A stretch of 64,000 nt of DNA, taken from positions 310,001 through 374,000 of the forward strand of contig NZ_RKIE01000003.1 in NCBI RefSeq assembly GCF_003751785.1. The letters are read 5' to 3'. Made by a program: the position numbers and the translations under genes. Under the pieces are notes generated by a model. It had not been told where the DNA came from and searched no databases. It saw nothing but the letters and a program-made list of their open reading frames with translations. The DNA comes from Frigoribacterium sp. PhB160 (GTDB lineage Bacteria > Actinomycetota > Actinomycetes > Actinomycetales > Microbacteriaceae). This document shows positions 56,916 to 64,000 of this stretch, piece by piece; position 1 is the stretch's first letter, and the number at the start of each line of letters is the position of its first letter.

Positions 56916-57191
56916 ATGGGTAGAACAGCGCGCGCGAAACCAGCCGCGCTAGCTCCGTCCCCGTGGCCGGACGTCCACTCGGACGACCCGATCGGGGAAG
57001 TGGCTCGCAGATTCGCCCAGAACCTTCGTCAGGCCGTCGGCAGTCGCAGCATCCGGTCGGTGGCCGAAGCTTCAGGCGTCACCCATACGACTCTTTTGAG
57101 CGTCCTGGCGGGCCAGGTGTGGCCGGACCTCGAAACGATCGCGAAGCTCGAGCGGGGGCTCGGCGTCGGTCTATGGCCACGGGGCCATTGA
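56916..57191 (+). CDS. Small XRE-family helix-turn-helix protein (cassette 2)
   Basis: A 91-residue protein whose C-terminal 60 residues form a clear XRE-type domain: RSIRSVAEASGVTHTTLLSV then LAGQVWPDLETIAKLERGL. The first 25 residues are Pro/Ala-rich. It is divergent from recombinase-like copy 2, with the inverted repeat between them, so repression of copy 2 (and possibly copy 1) is a natural guess. It ends 13 nt before the end of the convergent unknown gene. Confidence 0.72.
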   Translation: MGRTARAKPAALAPSPWPDVHSDDPIGEVARRFAQNLRQAVGSRSIRSVAEASGVTHTTLLSVLAGQVWPDLETIAKLERGLGVGLWPRGH

Positions 57192-57204
57192 CGGCCGTCT
57201 TCGG

Positions 57205-57759
57205 TCAACTTCCCGGGTTCTTCTTCCCCTTCGCAGAACTCGTCTCCGACGGGGGTGAAGCCGTCTCAGGAGCGTCCACCATGGTCACCTCGCTTGCTTT
57301 TGGTATCCGCGAGAAGCGCTGTCGGTCGAGAGCGGGCAGATCGGCGAGCCACGTGGCTCCACGTGCGGCGAGTCGTGCTCGAAGCGATGTGCCTGTGATG
57401 CCTCCTTCTAGGTCCGTGATCGGTGTGGCCTCGAGCTGGAATTCGCCGAGCTTCAAGCACAAGCTGATGTAGGCCAGGTAGGTCTTCCTCACATGCGCCG
57501 TCAGGGACACCGGGGCGTCATTGGTGCTTTCCTCATGAAAGGCCTCGTCGGGCGAAATCCAGGTGACCGAGGCCTCGTGCTCGCCGGCCTTCGCGCTCAG
57601 GCCGTGGATGGCGCCTTCTGGGTGAGCGCGCCAGATGACCCTCGGGTTGACGGTGTCGGTCAGCGAGTCGCTCAGGTCGAGGACACGGCCTTGCGCCGTG
57701 ACGATGCCAAACGCCTTGCTCTTGGGAGGAATCGCCTCATTTTCTGCGCTCATGGTCAT
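57205..57759 (-). CDS. Unknown protein, head-to-head with a distant relative (member A)
   Basis: About 184 residues (ATG at 57759; 57753 and a GTG at 57771 are alternatives). No family recognised. Visible parts are FGIVTAQGRVLDLSDSL, then VIWRAHPEGAIHGLSAKAG, and a helical VRKTYLAYISLCLKLGEFQL, ending in a polar disordered tail (SPPSETSSAKGKKNPGS). The WRAxPxxxIxG motif and the following layout recur in the divergent gene at 57804-58235. Low-GC codon use compared with the core. Function unknown. Confidence 0.6.
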   Translation of the reverse strand: MTMSAENEAIPPKSKAFGIVTAQGRVLDLSDSLTDTVNPRVIWRAHPEGAIHGLSAKAGEHEASVTWISPDEAFHEESTNDAPVSLTAHVRKTYLAYISLCLKLGEFQLEATPITDLEGGITGTSLRARLAARGATWLADLPALDRQRFSRIPKASEVTMVDAPETASPPSETSSAKGKKNPGS

Positions 57760-57803
57760 AACTATTACCACTTCGACCGGCTTCGTGCCAGGATCGCGAC
57801 GAC

Positions 57804-58235
57804 ATGAAACGAGGTGGTGGCATGCACGCGATAGGCCTGAGGGACGGCCAGGTCGAGATCACGGGCCTGAGCTCGAGCCCCGCGAGCGTCGCCGTGTGGC
57901 GAGCGGACCCCGGCCGCGAGATCTCCGGGTGGCACTTGGACACGGTCGACCTGAGCATGAAAGACGGCAGGCCCTTCGGGTACGTCACCTTCGTAGAACC
58001 AGGGGCCGGCCGTGAAGCTCAGGTAGCCGTTCGTTGGGATCATGTGCACGACCAGCTCCAGTGCTTCGCAACGGACCGGAACATCGGCAAAGAGCGAGGC
58101 GAACTCGAGCGGGACGTTCGTCATCGAGTTGGCGCGCTGATGGCTGCCTACGCCCAGCTGGGCCTGTCGATCGCAACTAGTTACGTTGCCGCCGAGGCAT
58201 TGCGGACCGCGGCCAATCTGGCGCCCCATCGCTAG
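57804..58235 (+). CDS. Unknown protein, head-to-head with a distant relative (member B)
   Basis: A 143-residue protein. GLRDGQVEITGLSSSPASVA then VWRADPGREISGWHLD mirrors the VxxLS...VxWRAxPxxxIxG stretch of the divergent gene, and RHRVGALMAAYAQLGLSIAT mirrors its helical region. The two starts are about 45 nt apart. No known family; the pair could form a heteromer. The start ATG at 57804 lacks a clear ribosome site, so the true start may differ. Confidence 0.58.
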   Translation: MKRGGGMHAIGLRDGQVEITGLSSSPASVAVWRADPGREISGWHLDTVDLSMKDGRPFGYVTFVEPGAGREAQVAVRWDHVHDQLQCFATDRNIGKERGELERDVRHRVGALMAAYAQLGLSIATSYVAAEALRTAANLAPHR

Positions 58236-58491
58236 CTGCTCTCAGCCCCCGGGTACGGGGAGAGCGTGGTATCGGAGTCCGGACCGCAGCGCCCCCGCTC
58301 GTCGGAGAGCCGAATTGCGGTCAGACTCTTTGAAGCCAACACAAAGGGGCGCGACTGCCCATGGCGTCGTCAAGTACGCCTCGGTGAAGAAGCGAGCCGG
58401 GGGCTTGGCCCAGCAGAGCGACTGGGGCGCCGAGTCGACGAGCGTGGCCCGGCGCGGCATGAGAGAGGGCGGTGCCACGGTTTGGGGCCGT
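58236..58491. other. 256-nt convergent gap
   Basis: Between member B and the 650-residue gene. Short open frames exist on both strands but none has a start signal or recognisable product. Nothing further seen. Confidence 0.4.
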
Positions 58492-60444
58492 TCAGCGGCG
58501 GATCTTGTCCGTCGAACTTGACGGAAGGTGTTCGCCTATGTGGCCGATGTAGATGCATCCGTCGTTAGAGACCTGGTCGTAATAGTGGATTCGAAGCTTT
58601 TGCTGCGCTGACCAGCTGTGCGGCTTGAAGTGAGACCACATATGCACGTGCCCAGTAAGGTCGACCTCCTTCGGCACGGGAAGGAGGCGATGATCGCCGA
58701 ATCGCGCGCGGGTGTCGCTTGTTTCGTCTCGGGCGTGCTTGTTCGGTGGGACGTGGAACCGGTCAGCAGGACCGGATTCGCAGAACGCGTGCACGCTGCT
58801 GTCCCACACCCCATCGAGGCGCGACGCCCGGTAGGCAGCCATAGTGCCCAACGCGTCCCAGGCCGCGCGGAGCCCGGCTTGGTCGAGGTCGAGCGCTTTC
58901 ACCGCTTTTACCGTCCGTAGGTTCCCGGTGATGACGAGTTGGTGGGTGGCGAGTCTGGGATCGGTGAGGAGGGCGTCCCAGTCGGCGGGGCTTGAGCCGA
59001 GCGGGTTCGCCGGTCCGTTGTCGTCCACCCAGCTGTACGCGTTCGCTGGGTCATGCTCGATCACCTTGCTGCGTAGGAATGCGGCCTCCCGGTTCTTTGC
59101 CGCGAACTGCACGTCAAGGCGATCCCGTTCTCGGGTGACCGCAGCAGCATCGGATCGTTCGCCCTCCAACGTGTCCTCCAGCAACTCGACCTTGCCGCGG
59201 AGTTCGTCGTTGTCCGAGAGCAAGCGCTGAACCGATTCTGCGTCCGGCACGGTTCGTGTCGCGGCATCAAGTAGTTCGAGCAACGTCGACTCGAGGAGAT
59301 CCGGCAGGCCGAGGAAGTCTTGCAGCTCCATCAGCTGGCGGAGAGCCTCTGCTCGCGCGGAATTTGCGGTCGCTACCTCGGTGCGGAGCGCGACGATGAC
59401 ATCCGCCGAGAGGTCTTCCGCCGCTACTGGCGCTACCGCGGGAACGGATAGGCCAATCGTATCGACCATGGTGGGCTTCAACGCCGGTCGCGCAGCCTGT
59501 CGGGCTGCGACGCGTTCGCTTAGCGGCACGGCATTTGGTTCGACCGCGGAACGGAGCCGCTGCGCGGCGGTGCGGTCGAAGGCCCTGTTCCACTCTCGAA
59601 CCGTCGGGGGCAGTGGCTTCTGGTACTGACGAACGAACCGCTCGACGGTCCGTTCGATGTCAGCATCCAGTCCGGCGAGGGTCCGCGTCGTCAGCCAGCG
59701 CGCCGCGGCTTCAGTGGCGGGGTCGTCTAGATCCACGTCCGGTGGGTAAGTCCGTAGCGTCCCAGCCCCCACGGCACGCCGACCGTGCAGAGCGCGAAAC
59801 TGCTCAGCGGAGATTGGGTCGAGCGAGACCACATGTGCGATGCCCGCGCATCGTCGAGTCCACCGGCGCACACCCTGCATCCACTGTTCGAATTCGATCC
59901 CGTCGATGGGTGCGGCGACAAGGACCGGGAGACGACGAGTCCGGTCATCAATCAGTTCCTGAAGCTCCTTGAGCCCGGCGTTCGATACGTGCCGCACACC
60001 GGTGCGGACGGGACCAACATCTGAGAGATCAACGACGTCGAGGATCATGTCCGCGACCTTCGGTTTCGCTGCCCGTCGCCGGTCAGAGGAAGCCGTCCGG
60101 ACGCTGACCCATCCTCCACTCGGGCCGTCCACAGCGACGATGGTCACAACAAACGTTGTTCCCCGATTTGTGTTCCACGCGCGGACCCGGACCCCGTCCT
60201 CGCGTCCTGCGCGACGGTGCAAGACTTCGACTCGGCGTGTTGGGGGTGAGCCGACTGCTTCGCCTTCGACACCCGGGTCAATTTCGACCCCGAGCTTGTC
60301 TCTACTCCACGCGGCCACCTCGTCGAGCACGCGGCGCAACCAGTTGCTACTGCCCTGGGTGGTCCAGTACGCCTGATAGTCGTGATCCGCAGGTGCGGCA
60401 GTCTCCGTTTGGCTAACGTCCGTGCGCTCATCCGTGGTCGTCAC
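58492..60444 (-). CDS. Large multi-domain protein of unknown function with central coiled coil
   Basis: A 650-residue protein from a GTG at 60444 with AAGGGTGG upstream. No family recognised. N-terminal third: a mixed alpha/beta region with VRTASSDRRRAAKPKVADMI and LPVLVAAPIDGIEFEQWMQG, then SLDPISAEQFRALHGRRAVG. Residues ~345-480 are helical with heptads (SADVIVALRTEVATANSARA, RLLSDNDELRGKVELLEDTL). The C-terminal ~110 residues carry HVHMWSHFKPHSWSAQQKLR and IYIGHIGEHLPSSSTD, which read as a compact conserved domain. No signal peptide. Next to an IetAS-like pair, so defence is possible but unproven. Confidence 0.65.
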   Translation of the reverse strand: MTTTDERTDVSQTETAAPADHDYQAYWTTQGSSNWLRRVLDEVAAWSRDKLGVEIDPGVEGEAVGSPPTRRVEVLHRRAGREDGVRVRAWNTNRGTTFVVTIVAVDGPSGGWVSVRTASSDRRRAAKPKVADMILDVVDLSDVGPVRTGVRHVSNAGLKELQELIDDRTRRLPVLVAAPIDGIEFEQWMQGVRRWTRRCAGIAHVVSLDPISAEQFRALHGRRAVGAGTLRTYPPDVDLDDPATEAAARWLTTRTLAGLDADIERTVERFVRQYQKPLPPTVREWNRAFDRTAAQRLRSAVEPNAVPLSERVAARQAARPALKPTMVDTIGLSVPAVAPVAAEDLSADVIVALRTEVATANSARAEALRQLMELQDFLGLPDLLESTLLELLDAATRTVPDAESVQRLLSDNDELRGKVELLEDTLEGERSDAAAVTRERDRLDVQFAAKNREAAFLRSKVIEHDPANAYSWVDDNGPANPLGSSPADWDALLTDPRLATHQLVITGNLRTVKAVKALDLDQAGLRAAWDALGTMAAYRASRLDGVWDSSVHAFCESGPADRFHVPPNKHARDETSDTRARFGDHRLLPVPKEVDLTGHVHMWSHFKPHSWSAQQKLRIHYYDQVSNDGCIYIGHIGEHLPSSSTDKIRR

Positions 60445-61278
60445 TGATCCACCCTTCGCTTAGTGAGAGAAGCTTACCTAGGGAAGGTGTCGTCATGCGC
60501 TGGCTCCCTTTCGGTTCTCGGCATCGATCCCAGCACGGTCCGCTGATGGTCACGGCCATACCGGCCCTATGCGGGCACGTCGGCCATGTCCGGCATCGAC
60601 GTCCTACCTCGCCACCGGTTGTGCACTACTCGCTAACCGTTTCCGCCCCCGGGGTACAAAGCTGGTTCAGGCCGTTGACTCGGCATCGTCGGACCAGGTG
60701 GACGGATGCTTCACCTTCCGGATCAGCGGCAGGGGGATGCATCACGGGAACTTTTCGTCTCTCCCAGCGGCTCATGACGTCAAACGCGTCGCTGACATCG
60801 CGGTCGCCGCAAGGTGCTGCCTCCAAGTCCACAAGTGGACGCCCGCTGTGCCCACTTCTGGGGCGACAGGCGGGGCGGGGCATCCACCTCGACCTCCACA
60901 TTTACGCTCGGGCGGCTCTAGCCGCCCCGCTCACCCGGTGGCGGCCAGGTTCTGCCGGCGCCTCCACTTCTCGGGGTCGTTCGCCTGCTCGCAGAGGGGG
61001 TTGGAGGAGGGCCGAATAGCGACCGCCGTGGTCGATCCAAGGCTGCTCGTCAGGCCTGGTGAGTTCGCAACTAACGCGCTATGTCGTTCCGGGCGAGCCC
61101 TTGGTTCCACATCGCATTGCGCACCTGCTTGATCGTGTCCGAGTGGACGCGAGAGGCTCATTCTCGACGTTTGGGCAAGCCCAAATGAGACCCAAGTGGG
61201 TGTGTGGCTGTCTCTCGTTGTGCGCAACGTGTCCCTCAGCTCGTCAGAAATGTCTGATCGGGGTCTTACTATGTCCGT
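60445..61278. other. 834-nt region without a convincing gene
   Basis: Divergent gap between the 650-residue gene and the AAA+ gene. It contains the inverted repeats GTCCACAAGTGGAC (60827-60840) and GGGCGGCTCTAGCCGCCC (60910-60927), and several overlapping open frames (for example 60495-61019 plus, 60626-60901 and 60931-61353 minus) with no start signals or recognisable motifs. Possibly decayed genes or an untranslated RNA. Confidence 0.45.
61267..61272 (+). promoter_or_regulatory. -10 box TACTAT for the AAA+/protease operon
   Basis: TACTAT is 6 nt before the ATG at 61279, leaderless spacing, and fixes the start of the AAA+ gene. Confidence 0.5.
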
Positions 61279-62466
61279 ATGGAGCACTTCTCGATCGTCA
61301 AGGCCATCGGCCGCGCCGCGCTGGCGGCGGATAACCGGGAGGTCGTTGCTCATCAGCTGGTTCGCCTCGAGGCCGCGCTTCGCAGTTCTGGTGACGGCGA
61401 CGCTGATGCCCTTCAGAAGATGATTTCTGCCGCTTCCCGCCCTCGCCGAGCTGCGCCAAGCCGCGTTGCTCGAAGCGCAGTCTCCGCGTTGGAACGTATG
61501 GCGGTGGGTGTGCCGGTGCCGGTTGATCCAGAGAGCGCGGCCCCGCTTGCGATGGTTGTGTTCCCTGAGCAGAACACCGCGAGTCGACCTATCTTCAACG
61601 ACGTCGTGACGGAGATGGTGCAGTCACTGACCAAGGAATGGGATCATCAGGAGCAATTACTGCAGGCTGGCCTGCATCCGTCATTGACCGCGTTGGCCTA
61701 CGGCCCGCCCGGGACAGGAAAGACATCGCTCGCGCTTTGGCTCGCCAAGGAGCTAAATTTGCCGGCAGTTGTTGCCCGTCTTGACGGTCTTATCAGCTCT
61801 CTGCTCGGGACAACAGCGCGCAACCTCGGCTCGTTGTTTGAGTTCGCAAACAGGTACGAGTGCGTCCTCATTCTCGACGAGTTCGACGCCATAGCGAAGC
61901 TTCGAGACGACCCCAACGAAGTTGGGGAGATCAAACGAGTTGTGAACGCGCTCCTACAGAACATGGATGGACGCGCCGCGATCGGCATCACTCTGGGATT
62001 GACCAACCACGAAGCGCTCCTTGATCCAGCAGTTTGGCGTCGGTTCGAGGTGCAGGTGCCGATCCCCGTACCTGCCGTTCCCGAACGAATTGCCATTGTC
62101 GCCGCAGCTTTGGGCGACACCCCCGGCATCGAGGCGGAAGCGAAGCTCATCGTCTGGATGACCGATGGCTTTTCAGGGGCGGAGGTGACCACGGTGTGCA
62201 AGAAATGGCGGAAGCGCCAAATTGTGGACGGTCTAGCCCGCACCGACGCAGTGCAATTGATCATGCAGGTCACGGCTTCCACTGCAGCGCGTTTTGGTGC
62301 AGCGGATCGTCCTGAGTGGCCGAACCGTGAAGCTCTCATCGCCGATCTAGTCCTGAGTGACACTCTTCACTTCTCCCAGGGTGAACTGGCACATTTGTTC
62401 GGCATCAGCACCAAGACCGTAAGCCGCCTAGTGAATAAAATTCAGAGCGAGGATGGCAATGCCTAA
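61279..62466 (+). CDS. ietA: AAA+ ATPase paired with a subtilisin-like protease (IetA-like)
   Basis: A 395-residue AAA+ ATPase. Residues 1-120 are a helical N-domain; Walker A is GPPGTGKT at 142-149, Walker B LILDEFDAI (Asp200, Glu201), a sensor-1-like region is GITLGLTNHE, and an arginine-rich WRRFEVQVPIPVP follows. The C-terminus FSQGELAHLFGISTKTVSRL is a helix-turn-helix-like segment. It overlaps the protease gene by 8 nt, so the two are translationally coupled. The ATPase plus S8 protease layout is that of IetAS anti-phage defence; the name is by architecture only. Confidence 0.75.
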   Translation: MEHFSIVKAIGRAALAADNREVVAHQLVRLEAALRSSGDGDADALQKMISAASRPRRAAPSRVARSAVSALERMAVGVPVPVDPESAAPLAMVVFPEQNTASRPIFNDVVTEMVQSLTKEWDHQEQLLQAGLHPSLTALAYGPPGTGKTSLALWLAKELNLPAVVARLDGLISSLLGTTARNLGSLFEFANRYECVLILDEFDAIAKLRDDPNEVGEIKRVVNALLQNMDGRAAIGITLGLTNHEALLDPAVWRRFEVQVPIPVPAVPERIAIVAAALGDTPGIEAEAKLIVWMTDGFSGAEVTTVCKKWRKRQIVDGLARTDAVQLIMQVTASTAARFGAADRPEWPNREALIADLVLSDTLHFSQGELAHLFGISTKTVSRLVNKIQSEDGNA

Positions 62467-64000
62467 CCAGCCAGTCCAGATCGTCACAAACCCGCAGCGG
62501 CTGACGCAACGGCGCGACAAACCGTCCCCAAATTCCGCCGGTACCGATTTTTTCGCAGGCAATGACGCTGGATTTGCTCGCCATCAGGTGCGGTTGACGA
62601 CGCAACTCGCCAGCATCATTAGCGCACTAGAAGTGCCTACGTACATGAATGATTACAATGGCTTGGGTTTTGTAATCGTCAAGATGAGTTCCCAAGCCAT
62701 CGCTAAAACACACCGGCCGCAGATACGCCTGTTCAAGAAGAATGCAGTTCCTCATGTGGCCACGCGGGGCATTGGAGAACCAATCTTCGCCTGTACCCCG
62801 GAGACGCTTCGTGGAGTCCTTGAGCGGCTCCGTCAAGCTGAACTCAGCGTCGGTACCAAAACGCTAAAAACTGGAGAGATCGTCGCGAACCCGACGAGAG
62901 CCCGGTGCGAAGCGTCTGCAATCGCGAGCATTGAGCTGTGGTCTGTCGCAGACAAGCGTGCCTTCGATGCTGAGGATGGGGTTGCGTGGCTGAGTCGGTC
63001 CGGGTCGGGTGGCAGATACCACGTGGAGCTCTTCCCATTTGGTGGGGTGTCAGCACCGGCATCTCTGACACGTGCTGGCCAGAGCGCAGCGCGAGCGCTC
63101 GAGAACGACCTCACCAACGTCTCCGTTGACATAAATGCGCAAGCGGCTCGCGGGGTGGGCGGCCCGCTTGCTCTGTCTGTGGCTGTGCTTGAACCAGGCG
63201 TCCCCGGGCGTACTGAACTCGGAATCACACTCGAGGAAGTCGGAACCGCGCTTCGAAGCCGCGGGAACCCAGCCCCCAACGTCGACGTCGACGAACATGC
63301 GCGTGTTCTCAACGCTCTCGAACGCAACCCGCTCGTACGCTCCATCACGCTCCCGCCGCTCCCCTCAGCCACGCAGGGAGAGGCTGCAGCCACCGGCGCC
63401 CTGGCCTTGCCCGTCCTCCCGGGCCCCGACGAACAGACCCTGCCGATCATCGGTGTACTGGATGGGGGCGTTGGGTCCGTGCTCGACCCTTGGGTTGTCG
63501 ACCGCTGGACGGTGATAAGTCCATCGGACACGGACGCGGAGCATGGCACGTTCATCAGTGGCCTCCTGATCGCGGCAGGACCGCTTAACCCGTCGCTTTT
63601 GGATTCAGCACGTCCGGCCTGCCGGATACTGGACCTTAAGGTGTTACCAGCGGACCCTGGAGGCACTGGTGTCAACTTTGGCCGCTACTACCCCGGTGGA
63701 GCCGCGGAGTTTCTCGACGAAATTGAAGACGCTGTCCGAGATGCCAGGAAACGGTATGACGTCCGAATATTTAACTTAAGCGTAAATTTTGACGGGCCCG
63801 GCGACGACGCGCGTTACGGCTTCGCGGCGCAGCGTTTGGACGAGATAGCGCGACAGCACGACGTCATATTTGTGATATCCGGCGGCAACCTTGTGCCAAG
63901 TGATCAACGTGCCGAGTGGGGTACGAATCCTGACCGAAACCTTGCTGCGCTGGTTCGGGAGACAAGGACGACGGTCTCGGAACCCGCTGAGAGTTTGTTT
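62459..64000 (+). CDS. ietS: Subtilisin-like serine protease (S8 family), 3' end outside window (IetS-like)
   Basis: The frame is open from ATG 62459 to the window end (514 residues visible). Residues 1-325 are an N-terminal region with no known motif. The S8 domain begins about residue 325: Asp335 in IIGVLDGGVGS, His362 in DAEHGTFISGLL, the strand FNLSVNF, and Asn477 in VIFVISGGN as oxyanion residue. The catalytic Ser should lie 50-80 residues further, beyond the window. No signal peptide, so it is cytoplasmic, which suits an intracellular defence protease regulated by the AAA+ partner. Confidence 0.8.
   Translation, partial: MPNQPVQIVTNPQRLTQRRDKPSPNSAGTDFFAGNDAGFARHQVRLTTQLASIISALEVPTYMNDYNGLGFVIVKMSSQAIAKTHRPQIRLFKKNAVPHVATRGIGEPIFACTPETLRGVLERLRQAELSVGTKTLKTGEIVANPTRARCEASAIASIELWSVADKRAFDAEDGVAWLSRSGSGGRYHVELFPFGGVSAPASLTRAGQSAARALENDLTNVSVDINAQAARGVGGPLALSVAVLEPGVPGRTELGITLEEVGTALRSRGNPAPNVDVDEHARVLNALERNPLVRSITLPPLPSATQGEAAATGALALPVLPGPDEQTLPIIGVLDGGVGSVLDPWVVDRWTVISPSDTDAEHGTFISGLLIAAGPLNPSLLDSARPACRILDLKVLPADPGGTGVNFGRYYPGGAAEFLDEIEDAVRDARKRYDVRIFNLSVNFDGPGDDARYGFAAQRLDEIARQHDVIFVISGGNLVPSDQRAEWGTNPDRNLAALVRETRTTVSEPAESLF

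Noticed and set aside
58186-58521. Plus-strand frame of 111 codons between the unknown gene B and the 650-residue gene
   Set aside because: Overlaps both neighbours' ends, lacks a ribosome site, and its product shows no recognisable pattern.
60931-61353. Minus-strand frame of 140 codons overlapping the AAA+ start
   Set aside because: No start signal and no family features, and it conflicts with the well-supported leaderless start at 61279.
62536-62544. CCGGTACCG, matching part of the tRNA-Ser 3' end, as a possible right attachment site
   Set aside because: Only 9 bp and palindromic by nature, inside the protease gene; too short for an att repeat.

Overview
The window is a 64-kb piece of a very GC-rich actinobacterial chromosome, most likely from the family Microbacteriaceae. 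The evidence is GC- and GTG-rich coding sequence, a coproporphyrin-type heme pathway (ChdC/HemQ with a Fe-S-type ferrochelatase), actinobacterial proteins such as DUF3618 and DUF3180, and at least sixteen leaderless-type promoters (TANNNT placed 6-7 nt before a start codon). Genus is not resolved.

Region 1 (1-9.4 kb) is a heme biosynthesis cluster, all on the plus strand: hemE (5'-truncated), hemG/hemY, three small membrane-associated proteins, hemQ, hemH, hemC, hemD, hemB, hemL. Together they cover glutamate-1-semialdehyde to coproheme/heme; hemA is not in view. Many junctions overlap by 4 nt.

Region 2 (9.5-27.5 kb) is mixed housekeeping: an ABC ATPase, three related GntR regulators, a YhdH-type oxidoreductase, a flotillin/NfeD pair, phosphofructokinase, TrhO with a PNPOx-like protein, an AlkA-type glycosylase, MarR divergent from putA, Lrp divergent from a dimethylargininase-like gene, and a membrane glycosyltransferase. 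Region 3 (27.5-52.2 kb) starts with a minus-strand tRNA cluster (Glu, Asp, Phe) and continues with a LytM peptidase, ppa, tilS-hpt-ftsH, a folate run (folP-folB-folK, no folE), PH-domain membrane proteins, a DUF2520 protein, lysS, a group 2 sigma factor, nadK, clpC, a GNAT enzyme, radA and a GDSL hydrolase, ending at tRNA-Ser(CGA).

Region 4 (52.2-64 kb) is an accessory island just past tRNA-Ser, with visibly lower GC, no copies found of the core's abundant GGAGGCGCG word, and genes of unknown or mobile/defence type. It holds a DDE-transposase-like gene translationally coupled to a degenerate tyrosine-recombinase-fold gene, a second paralogous recombinase-like gene, two divergent XRE-type regulators, an 18-bp inverted repeat shared (16/18) by the two recombinase-like genes, a head-to-head pair of distantly similar unknown proteins, a 650-residue coiled-coil protein, and an AAA+ ATPase overlapping a subtilisin-like protease that runs off the window end. 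The last pair has the architecture of the IetAS anti-phage system. The defence reading and the duplicated recombinase/XRE cassettes are the most interesting content.
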